A DNA stretch of 25,517 nucleotides from Pseudoneurospora amorphoporcata (lineage: Eukaryota > Ascomycota > Sordariomycetes > Sordariales > Sordariaceae), in contig MU859371.1 of the NCBI GenBank assembly GCA_033297205.1, positions 1 to 25,517 of the forward strand, in the 5' to 3' direction. Below, one piece after another: positions 9,711 to 20,821 of this stretch; within the stretch, counting starts at the first letter, position 1, and every line of letters starts with the position of its first letter. The notes under the pieces are model-generated. The model did no database searches. It was not told the DNA's origin and saw only the letters and a program-made list of their open reading frames with translations. The position numbers and the translations under genes were made by a program.

Positions 9711-11619
9711 TTGGATGACTTTCGTGCTTGGCGATGAATATGCATTAGATTTTGACAAGAAAGAAGAATCGTCAAGTCTTTGAGGACCTCAACCTCGACG
9801 TGATGGGAGCGGAGGGGTTGACAGGACACCACGTAACATTCATTAGAGGAGGCACCGGATGAATAGGTGTCAACACCTCATCGCTACCGGCAATATTGGT
9901 TGAGCCGGGGTTGAGAGCTTCCCGCGTTCTTTGGTAAGAGGAACAGGAAACGGAGATCTCACCATACAATCAGTGATTAGGACTCACCCCTCGCCTTTTC
10001 TCGGTAAACGTGTTCCGTCCGTTTCCCCTTCGACTTCCTTCCAGGCTTCTCGTGCGGCCGCTTCTGTGATTACCTGAATACCTTGGGGCCGCAACTGAGT
10101 TCAACTGATCTTACATGGATCAGTCCGCTCTCAATAAATACACACTGTTTTCATGACAAGGCTTTCGCCGTGAATTTGCCATCGCCGATAGTAAACCGAC
10201 CTTGCAAATAGGCAAGGGCCTCTTTGGTACACCCGTTGTTGGTTGTAGGTATGAATGTCCGCCTTGCCTACTTACCCCAGGACCCTGTGTTACCATATCA
10301 TCAGCCAGCCTTATAGCGAGAATGTAAGCACTAGTTCTGCAACCACGAAGACGACCGCAAGATTATGACTTCGATATGAATGAGAAGCTGCCGCTGGCCA
10401 AACTCGGTTACCGTAGCGACTGTCTAAATGGCTGACAGATGAGATGGCGCTCCTGGGTTACCATCCTCTTGCTTCTCTGGCGATCACATCATTCATCGGC
10501 CGTCAAACTGAGTGGCTCCGAAGAAATTTGGACGGCCAACACCTCCAAGGGTGGGTAATACGATACAAGTAGGAGCCTAAATACACGAATCAGTGGGAGA
10601 CTGTCAAGAATGTTGGTATGAAGGATAGTGTCCAACCTCTGGATCAGTTGTCGTCCTGTCTTCCTCTCACTGGTCCTATCCAGGACATGATGCATCTGAC
10701 CCACTGGCTCACCGGCTTCCTGGCAACCCCTTCCCAGCCGAAGTTGCCAACTCCCAGATTGTACCCAAACAACGGACGGGAAAGGATTGACCCCATTCCG
10801 CATGTAAGGACGCTTCATGTCTGTCAGCAACTGCAATAAAGCGGCGCAGCAGAAGACCAAGCGAACCATAGACATGTTGAACGGTAACCAGATGAGAGCC
10901 AAGGGTTGCTTGCCATGCCTGTCAACGGCACAGCACAGTCCACAGTCGACGGGAGAACAACAAATCATGGGAATAGAGCATGGAGACGGGGAGTAAGGTG
11001 ATCTTTACTGGTACCCGTTCCCGGCCTGTTATTGCAAGCGGGGGATCGGCAACGAAGGGCTATAGGGTATATGAGTCCCGCTGGATGGAAATATTGGTTG
11101 TAGGCAGGATATGGTGGTGAGAATGGAGCGGAGACTGATTGGTCGTATCAAGTCCGTGTGGTTCTTTGCTTTTGTTGTCATACGATAGCGAGAAAGATGT
11201 CCGAGTATGGGATTGTGGATCGCTGTACAACACCAGACACCACTGGGTCATCAACCATGACATGCCGTCATCCATCGCAGGGCTGATCCCGCTATGGTCG
11301 AGGTCAACCTTGCGAGACAAGTTTAGTGCATAAACTCGGCTTTCACTGTACGTTGAACAGCAGCGTAGATGCAGGTGGACGTTGTTGTTTCTTGTGCCCT
11401 AAAACAGACCCTTTCTGCTCGTTGTAACGTATTGTAATCTTTCTGTTTGGTTTGATTCATTGTGGTGTGGCTGTGTAATTGGTAAATTTGGTGTTTATGC
11501 TGCTCGATTGATGCCTCGACTAAAAGGTTCAGAGGGTATCAACAAAAATGACCTTCCATTAAGTAAGCGGTTCAGGGGCGACATACCTTGAAAGAATATG
11601 GTAGCATGAGGAGACGTGA
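9711..11619. other. gene-poor region of 1.9 kb
   Basis: I see no convincing gene. The longest frame is on the minus strand (10489-10968, 159 residues). It contains an internal methionine followed by a hydrophobic stretch (MSMVRLVFCCAALLQLL) that resembles a signal peptide, but the rest has no recognisable feature and no splice-extended continuation could be found. Composition is ordinary (not RIP-like). The region could hold an unrecognised small secreted-protein gene, a non-coding transcript, or decayed sequence continuing from the adjacent SDR pseudogene. Confidence 0.45.
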
Positions 11620-12325
11620 TCATGGAAGATTCTTGGGAACCGAGGGGAAGAAGGTTGGATCTTGCAGTCTCTCGCGGTTGCGCTTTGCAATCTCAGCCTG
11701 CCTCTTCTTCAACAAGCGTTGCTGGTAAAAGGTGCTGTGAGGAACCTAAGTATCAGTGCGATGTACTCGAGGGTGAAGGAGGAGACAACGAACGGCTTGA
11801 GTTCAAATATCCTCGGCTCTTCTTCCACGGGAGGCGATTTGGTCCCTTCTCTACTTGCGCTCTGCGATATTGTCACCCGGTAAGTAAAGACACATTGGCT
11901 GATGATAGGAGGCTGTATGGCGTACACACCCTAGAACTTGAACCCTTTGACTTTTCTTGGTCTTTCTCATCCTTCTTTTCATCCTTGTCTTTGCTCTTTT
12001 CACCATCCTTCTGGTCCTTCTTTTTCTCCTTCTCCTTCTCCTCCTTCTTTTTCTTCTGCTTCTCCTCGTACTCCTTCTTTACCCGCTCAACCTCTTCTTC
12101 CAGCTCCTTTTTCCTACGGGCCTCAATAGCTTCGGTGTCAATCTTTGGCGTGCAGAGTGCTGGCTCCTTGAGATGGCTTGGGCAGAGATAAAAGAAGTCC
12201 TTGTTGTCTGGGGTGATGAGGACACTGCTGGTGAGCCGGTAGCAAATATCGCATGACTTTGCCTTTGTCTCGGCCACCTTGCGGTGTGTGTAAAGGTTTG
12301 GAAATGAGATGGTCGCCATGCTCAT
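11620..12325 (-). CDS. vfa1: Vps4-associated protein 1 (Vfa1) homologue
   Basis: The minus-strand exons are 12325-11930, 11861-11794 and 11734-11620, giving 192 residues (190 if the second ATG at 12319 is used). The N-terminus FPNLYTHRKVAETKAKSCDIC, then SVLITPDNKDFFYLCPSHLKE, is the signature of the family. Cys25, Cys28, Cys48 and His51 form a likely zinc-binding knuckle. A Lys/Glu coiled-coil-like region spans about 64-128. The C-terminus (KPTFYQQRLLKKRQAEIAKR, ending FFPSVPKNLP) is recovered only after splicing. Intron 1 is 68 bases with a GTGTGT donor; intron 2 is 59 bases with an unusual GTTCGT donor. In yeast Vfa1 binds the AAA-ATPase Vps4 and modulates ESCRT-III disassembly at endosomes; that role is inferred here. 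It is divergent from arg-10 and shares its promoter region. Confidence 0.9.
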
Positions 12326-12940
12326 TTACAGATAATGATGATGGTTGTCTCTCGTGGCGAGTCGACAAAGCAATTGAAATGGATGACTGACTGTGACGCG
12401 GGGTTCGAAATCCAGCCAAGGCAACCCCATCTCAGCCGTGGGTGGTAGGGGGTTAGGGTTAAAGGTGCATCGGTCATAAGATGGAGCTCCAATCCCCGCT
12501 GTCTCCACTGTGACTGGGCCTGAGTGGGGTCACGCACAGCTCTCCCGCTCCACCGCGGGGAAAGCTTTCAATTGCGCTAGGCCGTTGCCGTGGCCCCTGT
12601 GCCTCGCGCCGTAGGGCTGATGCGGGAGCTTCAGTGGGCATTATCGCTGTCGGAAGGTACCGATCCAGTGAAAGAGCTCCCAGCTACAGTGCCGACGCTG
12701 CGCGATTGAGTCACTCCCGTCTGCGATAATCGGCGGGTACAAACCTGACGTACCTACCTGTACCTTGCTGTTGACAAAACTTTTTTCTTTTTGTTGTGTT
12801 CGTTTGTTACTCTTTTTTTCCCCAGTCTTCTCCTGCATCTGTCAAACTCACGTCTCCCCTTCCGCTTGCATAGCGTCAACTCGGCTCGCAAGCTACTCGT
12901 CCCAATTGACAGCCACGATTCCGTCCAAAGTCGCGCAAGC
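12326..12940. promoter_or_regulatory. divergent promoter region between vfa1 and arg-10
   Basis: This 615-base region separates two divergently transcribed genes. It contains a perfect TGAGTCA site (12707-12713). Closer to arg-10 there are long pyrimidine-rich tracts (about 12779-12830) typical of fungal leaders. No open frame of note was found. The position of transcription start sites cannot be read from sequence. Confidence 0.7.
12707..12713. promoter_or_regulatory. CPC-1/Gcn4-type binding site TGAGTCA
   Basis: TGAGTCA is a perfect match to the TGA(C/G)TCA palindrome bound by Gcn4 and its Neurospora counterpart CPC-1. It lies about 230 bases upstream of the argininosuccinate lyase start. 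Arginine biosynthetic genes are classical targets of cross-pathway control, so the site is probably functional for arg-10; influence on vfa1 is possible but unsupported. Confidence 0.65.
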
Positions 12941-14480
12941 ATGAGCGGACAGGCCAAGCCCACCGAGAACATGCTCTGGGGAGGTCGCTTTACCGGTATG
13001 CCTCGACAGCTCTCATCTCTTCTCTTCTTTTTCCGCCTCTGGGTCCTACATAGCAGCAGCTTATCAAGTTGATGTGATCCCATTGCGCGGACCCGACACA
13101 ATGGTGGAGGCCATAGGCTAATCTTCGCTCGCAGGCGGCCTCGACCCCCTCATGGTCCAGTACAACGAGTCCATCCACTTCGACCGTGCCCTCTACGCCC
13201 AGGACATCACCGGCAGCATTGCCTTTGCGCGCGCCAACGCCAAGGCCGGAATCATCACCCAGGACGAGTTCAGTAAGCTGGAGCAGGGTCTCCTGGCTGT
13301 CAAGAAGGAGTGGGAGGACGGTACCTTCAAGATTGTCCCCGGCGTCGATGAGGATATCCATACTGCCAACGAGCGTCGTCTCGGCGACATCATCGGAAAG
13401 GATGTTGCTGGCAAGCTTCACACCGGCCGCTCTCGTAACGAGCAGGTCGCTACCGATATGCGCATGTGGCTCCGCGACGAGCTCCGCAAGATTGAGAAGC
13501 ACCTCCAGGACTTCCTGAACGTGACTGCTGCCCGCGCCGAGCAGGAGATCGATGTTATCATGCCTGGATACACCCACTTACAGCGCGCCCAGCCCGTCCG
13601 TTGGAGCCACTGGATGCTCTCGTACGGTTTCGCTTTCGCTAGCGACCTCGAGCGTTTGCGCGAGGTTATCAAGCGCGTCAACCGCAGCGCTCTTGGCTGC
13701 GGTGCACTCGCCGGTAACCCCTTCGGCATTGACCGTGAGATGATGTCCAAGGAGCTTGGCTTCGATGGCCTCCTCTGGAACTCCATGGGCGCTGTCGCCG
13801 ATCGTGACTTTGTTGCCGAGACCCTCCAGTGGGGTGCCATGTTGATGCAGCACATCTCTCGCTGGTCCGAGGATCTCATCATCTACTCTACTAGCGAGTT
13901 TGGTTTCGTCAGGCTGGCGGATGCCTACTCCACCGGCAGCTCGCTTATGCCCCAGAAGAAGAACCCCGACAGTCTCGAGCTGCTCAGGGGTAAGGCCGGA
14001 AGAGCTTTCGGTCACATGGCTGGCTTCATGATGACCCAGAAGGGTATTCCCAGCACTTACAACAAGGATCTCCAGGAGTCCTGGGAGCCCATGCTGGACC
14101 ACGTCAAGACTGTTTCCGACAGCATCCAGATTGCCAACGGTGTCTTGGCTACCCTCAGCATCCAACCCGAGAAGATGAAGGAGTCCCTTGACCCCTTCAT
14201 GCTCGCCACCGACCTTGCTGACTACCTGGTCCGCAAGGGTGTTCCTTTCCGCGAGACTCACCACATCTCTGGCCGCTGCGTTGCCCTCTCAGAGCAGACC
14301 GGTATTCCCATGGACAAGCTCTCATATGAGCAGCTCAAGGGTATCGATGCCCGCTTCGAGGAGGATATTTCCAAAGTGTTCGACTACGAGAAGAGCGTTG
14401 AGATGCGCTCTGCCAAGGGCGGCACCAGCAAGGCTTGCGTCCTGGAGCAAATCCAGGTTCTCAAGTCCATGCTTGCCTAG
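12941..14480 (+). CDS. arg-10: argininosuccinate lyase
   Basis: The enzyme cleaves argininosuccinate to arginine and fumarate, the last step of arginine biosynthesis, in the cytosol as a homotetramer of the fumarase/aspartase superfamily. Exons 12941-12995 and 13135-14480 give 466 residues, the usual length. The 139-base intron (GTATGC...CGCAG, GGCTAATC branch region) splits the GRFTGGLDP segment. Visible motifs: N-terminal LWGGRFTGG; TGRSRNEQVATD (115-126); YTHLQRAQP (about 164-172, containing the conserved histidine); and the superfamily signature GSSLMPQKKNPD (286-297), which carries the catalytic serine loop. All motifs look intact. Codons are strongly C-ending, as in a well-expressed gene. 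A CPC-1-type site lies upstream. The symbol follows Neurospora nomenclature for this enzyme. Confidence 0.97.
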
Positions 14481-15080
14481 ATGTCGAGTCTGGGCAAGTC
14501 TGGATATGACGTGTATGAGGGATCTAATGGAGTTTTGCACGAAGCCGGACAAAATGCTGCGATTTTACGATGTACAATAGCTATGAACTGGGACATATGA
14601 TGCGGTATGGGTGTATGGGTCTTGACATAACCGGCAACTTGTAACATGGGATTTAAGATGCGTTATGTTCTTCAGCCTAAACCTTTGGTTATACAATTCA
14701 AGACCATCTCTTTGGCGTTTAAACTCCTGATCGTCCCCAAGTCTGGCCGGCTAGAATCCAGAGGAAATGGCACCATCCAGATGATGATGAAGCTGTGTAC
14801 CCTAACCCTTGTAGCGGCTGAAGTAACACCCGCCTGCAGGGAAGAGAGCAAGTCATTTTACGCGTCAAAAGCTGACGTGCTGAACGCCAATCCAAATCCC
14901 AAACAGAATACAGAAGCATACAACTTCCACCCAGACACACTACACAGCCTAATTTCGCCATTGCACGACCGGCTCTGCAAGAACTCGCATATTCAAGCCG
15001 CTGGATGTTGCGTGAATCTATATTTCCACGACGCCCTCAATTGGCCCTTTTCACACTCAGACTACGACATAACCGCTGCC
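14481..15080. other. intergenic region between arg-10 and rtt106
   Basis: This is 600 bases holding the arg-10 3' flank and the rtt106 promoter. A long open frame runs through it on the plus strand in phase with the rtt106 start, but the conserved protein begins at the ATG at 15081, so the upstream part is probably untranslated. No other feature was recognised. Confidence 0.5.
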
Positions 15081-16663
15081 ATGGCAGCCAAGCTCGACTC
15101 CCAGAAGCTGGGACTCGTCTTTCAGCGGCGACCCGACATTTTGAAGGGCATCCAAGAAGCGGCTGGTATGTTCCTCTTTCTTGCGACCCATTCGGATCTA
15201 TAGTCGGGCCCCCGGACCAATTTCTCACCATACCTTTCTCTGTATCTGTTTGCTAACCTGGATGGCACCTTGTCCCGATGTAGATTCTCCGGCGCGCATC
15301 GATCTTTTCAACAACATCGCATCTTTTGTGTACGAGAGGATAGCGAACAGCACATCTGAAGAACCAGCCGCGAAAAGGAGACGTGTCGAAGGACAAACAA
15401 CCGGTTCCAATGGCGCAGCTCAACTGATTGCGGGCTCACAAGCGGCAGTGCTCGGCGCAGACGCCGCCGCCGCCGAACCAGTACTCCTGGAGATCAAGGA
15501 CATTTCCATATCGGTGCCCCAGCGCAAGAAGTACGACTTGTGCTTCACCAAGAACTTTCTCTACGCTCGCGCTTCAGGATCTCCGGTGCCCGTACAAGGC
15601 ATTGTGTATCCGTGGAAAGACATTGGTTCGTACTCTCGGCCCAGTTGACCATGTGGGAATGACGATTTGGCTAACAAGCTTCCAATCAACAACAGAACAT
15701 GCATTCTACCTCCCTGTACCCGACAAGTCCCAAGTCCAGCATAACTACGTCCTCCTCCCGCGCAACAGCTACCTACCAAGCACCAAGTCCCAACCCCCCG
15801 CCGATCAGCAAACCCAACAAGCCACGACGCCGCTTGAGCCGCTCGTGTTCACCATCCCGTCCACCGCGCCCAAGCCCGGCACCATCACGGGTCCCTCAGC
15901 TGCCGCCGCTGCCCCCGTCTCCGACAGCTACGCCACGCTCTTTCACTGGGCCTTGACCACATGTTTGCGCGCGGCCGGCAACCACGCATGCGAGCTCGTG
16001 TCGTCCGACCCGAAGGTATTCCACAGCATGGCGCGCCAGGCGTACCGCCCGCAGGAGAAGGCGGTTCACGTCAAGGCGTTCCGCGGCAGCAAGGACGGCT
16101 TTCTGTTTTTCCTGCCGACGGGGATCCTGTGGGGGTTCAAGAAGCCTTTGCTTTTCTTGCCGCTTGACAAGATTGTTGCGGTTAGCTATACGAGCGTGTT
16201 GCAGAGGACGTTTAACATTGTGGTGGAACTGGAGGGAGTAGAGGGGAGTGAAGAGGGAGGACAGGAAATCGAATTCAGCATGCTGGACCAGGAGGATTAT
16301 GCTGGGATTGATCAGAGTTATGTGAGGAGACACGGGCTGGCGGATCGTAGCATGGCGGAGCAGAGGAAGGCGAAGAAGCAGCTGGCGGAGAATGCGAAGA
16401 GGGCTGCTGCGGGTGAAAATGGTGTTGAGGGTGGTGCGGATGGTGAGGGAGCTGATGATGGGCTGACGGAGCTGGAGAGGGCGCAGAAGGAAGAGGAGCA
16501 GAGGTTACAGGACGAGGAGGACGAAGAGGAAGAGGATTATGATCCGGGTAGTGATGGGGAGAGTGAGGGCTCGGGGTCGAGTGATGAGGAGGAGGAGGAG
16601 GATGGTGAAAGACGGGGTGACGAGGATGACGATGAGGATATGGACGATGGATTGGAAGAATAG
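15081..16663 (+). CDS. rtt106: histone chaperone Rtt106
   Basis: Rtt106 deposits H3-H4 in replication-coupled nucleosome assembly and heterochromatic silencing in yeast; the nuclear role is inferred from family. Exons 15081-15165, 15284-15625 and 15696-16663 give 464 residues. Intron 1 is 118 bases (GTATGT, TGCTAACC branch, GATGTAG end). Intron 2 is 70 bases with a GTTCGT donor, GGCTAACA branch and CAACAG end. The start LDSQKLGLVFQRRPDILKGI continuing into DSPARIDLFNNIASFVYERI matches the N-terminal helical region. KRRRVE (59-64) is a likely nuclear localisation signal. The double pleckstrin-homology region follows (about 95-350), including KKYDLCFTKNFLYA, VYPWKDIEHAFYLPVPDKSQ and a KAFRGSKDGFLFFLPTGILW block. 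The C-terminal 70 or so residues are highly acidic, as in the family. Confidence 0.93.
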
Positions 16664-17754
16664 CCACATTGGGTTGACGAGCGTTTCAATCTTTTTCTGA
16701 GAGGGTTTATGAAAAAAAAATGTATCTCATTACGAAGCCAAATGAGACTTCCTTTTGGTTCCAAATGCCATTGAATCTGTTTTTACTTGAGATACTTGGT
16801 AGAGGAGTTTGGTACCGTAACGCTGTAAAGGGTGTACTTGGGAACGCGTATAAAGTACAACAACTAATGGGTCTGCTTCTCGGGCAGCTGAGTCACGATG
16901 CACCTGAAGAAAACCAAGACAGCAAGAGCAAGTATCATTGCGTTTTGGAAGCACGGTCGGATGTCTCCCAATTCGGTATCGATACAGTCACTACCTCGTG
17001 ATAAGCGAGCCTTACACCGTTTACAACACACATCCAGTTGTCTTCACCGTTACTGTTCGTGGCCACCGTTTGACGATTCCATCACGCCATCCCTCATGGG
17101 GTCCTAACCTCCTCCTCCGTGTCGTTGTGACCGGAGGCCGCCCACACGAAATTTCTAGTTCTTTCTCCGTTCCAAATATCACACTGGCCTGAAAGCTTAC
17201 CTTAGCCCACAGGCTCGGTCACCCACATTCCGGTTTACCCTTGTTAGTCAAATGTCGGTTTCCTTAAAGCCTGGCAGGGCCCATCTACACACGTGTGTGT
17301 GGGTGTGTGGACGGGATGCAAGTGTGTGTGTGGGAGCTCCTCTTTGAAAATTTCGAAAAAAAAAATGAGCGGCCGAAAGGTTCTTCTTCGGTAATAAGGG
17401 GACGAGCGGGAGGATGGTAAGACCGAAGAGACGAAGAAATTGGATTCTCTCACGTTAAAAAAACTTCATGCATGGCCATGCATTGTGTTAAGCGAGCGTC
17501 GATCCGGATCGCGGTGGGGGGTTGTTGAGGAGGAGTGGGAGGTCAGCATTGCAGTTTCCATGACTGAGAATCTGAGCCAGGTATGGAAATCGTTTTGTCG
17601 GTCGTCGCTTTGAATTTCCGGGGCTCTCATCCGATTTTGTTGGTGTTTTCCGATTTCGCTGTGTCGCTCGCGGTCTTGCTCTCTTGAATCGTGTGTGCCA
17701 TGTAACAAACTCCATGACCCATGCGCTCTCTTCTATCAACCAAAGTTATTGCCG

Positions 17755-17997
17755 TACACATCAATGCTGGAAAGTTCGTTAGCGCGGGACTTCATACGGT
17801 ACTCTTCGTAATTCAACCAACCTACCACCAATTTTCATGCAAAAAGCTGGTATCAACCCGATGCATTTTACCCGTTTTATACATGCTCTCTAATTTTCCC
17901 CTTTGATGTGGTTATCCCGTTCCTTTGTTGCGAAGTTTTGCACCCCCCTTGTCACGAGAACCACGCTACGTAACAAACTTTCCAGCATTGATGTATA
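17755..17997. mobile_element. MITE-like element with 27-bp terminal inverted repeats
   Basis: The left arm (17755-17781) starts TACACATCAATGCTGGAAAG. The right arm (17971-17997) is its reverse complement with two mismatches over 27 bases, both C/T-type differences. The interior is about 190 bases and non-coding. If the outermost TA on each side is taken as a target-site duplication, the element itself is 17757-17995, as for Tc1/mariner-type MITEs; a TA duplication alone is weak evidence. No transposase is present. Confidence 0.6.
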
Positions 17998-18599
17998 AAC
18001 TGATATGTACTAGGATGTAGCGAAGGTTGATCTGACCAACAGACAATATAAAAAACATACATTTGTTGGTCCTAGCAGGTCGATCAACCGTGTCGCTGCC
18101 GATAAATCATGGTAATCACTTGGGATGCAGTGAATCTTTTGATTGTGGGTGCCTCCTGTCTAACATGGAAGGTGTCTTCCCGACGGAAACTTCTGTCCTT
18201 GTAAGGCTGACCAACACCTCAAACAACAATGACGGCGCCGACAAATGTTTTGCTTCGGATACATATTGTCTTGCCCCTACCCACGCTTTTTCCCAAGCTA
18301 GTTGACGACCATCACAGTTCAAGCTGGTAATGATCCCGGGCTTCGGTTGTCAGGGATACTTTTACCTACCGGGCTGGCCAGGTAAGAAATCCCCTCATGT
18401 CTCTGGACCGTGATATGTGCCAATACGGCGGTGTTAAGTCCATGCTCACTGCTCTTGAGGACGAATTCCTCTAGCTTCGGGGCGGTAGCACTGCTGCCAT
18501 GTGTTCAAGCTTGCGAAGTTTGCAACCTTGGCATCAAGTCCGGCGTCCGGGATCGGTGTGTTGTCGCCTTTTGGTGTCTTCATCACCGCCGGCGTTGTT

Positions 18600-18600
<1 letters not shown>

Positions 18601-18637
<37 letters not shown>
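18601..18637. repeat. TCG trinucleotide microsatellite
   Basis: There are twelve uninterrupted TCG units. Depending on frame it would encode poly-Ser, poly-Val or poly-Arg on the plus strand and poly-Thr or poly-Asp on the minus strand, which inflates several spurious open frames here. Confidence 0.95.
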
Positions 18638-18793
18638 GGCCATCGGTGGAGCAGATACCACGATGCCCTGTCCTGGTTTTCTGGTGGTGCTGAGTAAGGT
18701 CCGAGAACTTGGCACTGTAGGTATTTTGCGCAATACACACCGCTTGAAAATTTCACCAAACTTCCTGCCAACATTCATCCGGGTCGGTCCTGA

Positions 18794-18940
18794 TAATCCG
18801 ACTGTGTGCGATTCTAAACGGCCTGTGTGGAGACAAGGTGTAAGTCGAAAGTGCGCGCCACATTGATACCAAGCTTCTATGTAGCAGCAAAATTTGTATA
18901 GCCCCACACAGGCCATTTGGAATCGAACACAGTTGGATTA
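18794..18940. repeat. imperfect inverted repeat, 37-bp arms
   Basis: Bases 18794-18830 and the reverse complement of 18904-18940 agree at 33 of 37 positions, with a 73-base spacer. Read outward-facing, each arm encodes a similar peptide: NPTVCDSKRPVW on plus, NPTVFDSKWPVW on minus. That may reflect an inverted duplication of a formerly coding piece. No intact gene surrounds either arm. Confidence 0.7.
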
Positions 18941-20821
18941 CCGGGTCGATCCGGGTTGTACAACGTTAGGTTAATGCGATGTGCAGTAGTGAGCACGGCA
19001 GCAGGCACAGAGTGTGAATTTCGGGATGTCTGCGCTGGGGTTGTACCATGGCATACGGTAGAAAAAGTCTCCACAAACTCACCGCCAACAGCCCGATACG
19101 GACAACTGTTACGGACACGGAGCGGTATGTAAGCAGCGAAAGAATCAACCAGCCCTACGAGGGAAGGCAGGTATAAGGCCAGCCAATGGAAAGAACGCAA
19201 CAGCCATATTGTGGATCCAGGTACTGCCACATCCGAGCGTACCGTTGGTACTTATGCTTGTCCTAGTCTGCGTGGATTTCCAACGGGCATCCGAGGGTCG
19301 GCCGAAAAAGAAAAAAAACGCAGTTGACGTTACATGGAACGTTTCGTTGCTAAGTATTTATGATACCAGACGGTTGGGATAACGCCGTTACGATGAAATG
19401 GAATCTCAGTCGTAACTTTCACCGTTTGTTTGTTACAAAAGCAGCCCCAAATACCGAAGAAAATCAATACAACCAGGCAGTGCATGGGAAAGCTGACGAC
19501 AACATTGCCCGCGGAAGAATGGCTCCTGGTTTTTTTCTAGAGTGAGCGCATCACAGGCTTGAAACGATTGATCTTCACCAAAGTGGAGCAGTACAGTGTA
19601 AAGTGTTTCACTTCACGCCCTCGTCCCTTGCCATCGGCATCATCCTCATTTTACAGTATCGGGGAAAGTCGTTGGTCCAGCGCCGGCACTGGTGCTAGCG
19701 GAATGTCATTACCTTGTGAAGATAAGAAGACGGCATTCAACAACCACTCGATATTGAGGAGACGGACTATTTGGCGATTAGGTCTCAGATGGAACGAGCT
19801 TGTTCTTCTCTTGAACTGATCGAATTACAGTATTATTCACCTTTCCTCAACCCATCAACAGCTTCAACTTCTTTCCTCTGTTTCAATGCTGAGGCGAATG
19901 TGGGCATCATCTACGCGTCTGTAACTCTGGCAAGGGGAACGAACAAGAGACTGGTGGAAACAGGAATCAGAAAGATAAGATGAGACGAAGCAGACGGTGA
20001 TGGTGTGGGAGAAGATTGGCAAGATGGCATGGTTCCCTCGTGGTTTTCTTTCCATGAATCCACCTCCAATATCAAATAACCGTTGACTTTAACACCTGCC
20101 TCCTAGGTTAATACCCCGGGAAGGAGTCCCCGATCGAGTGACCCAGCCGAGTGGAGACTGGGATTGCGGCTCTTTCCATAGGCTTGGGAGACGGGGTTGG
20201 AACAAAAAGAATAAGAAAGGAAAGCATGGCATGGGTGTCTCCGTTCAGTCTCCTTTCAACCCCTTTTTTGGCAACGCAAAAGAGGGCTGACGAATCATTC
20301 AGGGTCCCATCCACGTGCACGACACGAGGCAATTTGCCTGGGCTGCTGGGCTGGTTCTGCTAATTGTAGAATATGAGCACGTGCAGGGGTAATCTGGAAG
20401 TAAGGAGAAGACTGTGTATTGTATTGAGTTTTTTGTGCCCAGAAATCCCTTACAGAAAATCTAGTTAATACAAACAATAGAAACTCGCTAAGTTACATAA
20501 TCATCACTCCTATAAACCCTCATTTCTAATACACTCTTCCAGCTACACTAGGTAAGGTATTTAGAAAGCTAGTATAAATAAAGCTATTTACAATTTTACT
20601 CCTATTTTAATTTTCTCTTAACGGTCGCCTTTAAAATCGTCGCCCGCTATTAATAGTTAATAATATAAAAGGTCAATAGTACTAGTTTTTAATAATAGCT
20701 CAGGTCTTATAATTTAATATTAGAGCATTAATGTTAATCTTAAATTATTTTTATTATTATAATATATTTTATAATATACTTTAAATATTATTAGTAGCCT
20801 ATAAACTATCTCTAAAATTAT

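Larger units (their letters stand above)
16664..20470. other. gene-poor region of 3.8 kb before the RIP zone
   Basis: No protein-coding gene is convincing here. Open frames are short, and the longer ones owe their length to a trinucleotide repeat (18446-18916 minus and 18501-18866 plus). The region contains a GT-rich patch (17287-17333), a MITE-like element, a TCG microsatellite and an imperfect inverted repeat. Base composition is ordinary until it becomes AT-rich near 20460. Undetected small genes or non-coding transcripts remain possible. Confidence 0.5.

Noticed and set aside
10489..10968. 159-residue minus-strand frame with signal-peptide-like segment
   Set aside because: No recognisable domain, the start precedes the hydrophobic part by about 30 residues, and no splice-supported extension was found; left as a possibility within the gene-poor region.
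12400..12425. tRNA-like B-box (GGTTCGAAATCC)
   Set aside because: No complementary T-stem, no A box and no acceptor stem nearby.
12452..12466. Telomere-like GGGTTAGGGTT
   Set aside because: Less than two repeat units; expected by chance and not near other subtelomeric signals.
13578..14264. 228-residue minus-strand frame opposite arg-10
   Set aside because: A shadow frame produced by the C-ending codon bias of argininosuccinate lyase.
18025..18089. Two-part hairpin GGTTGATC...GACCAACA with TGTTGGTC...GATCAACC
   Set aside because: Only 8-base stems with unequal spacers; no adjacent gene to make it a terminator or element end.
18446..18916. 156-residue minus-strand frame and 121-residue plus-strand frame over the TCG repeat
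   Set aside because: Length comes from the stop-free trinucleotide repeat; flanking residues show no family features and the two frames overlap on opposite strands.
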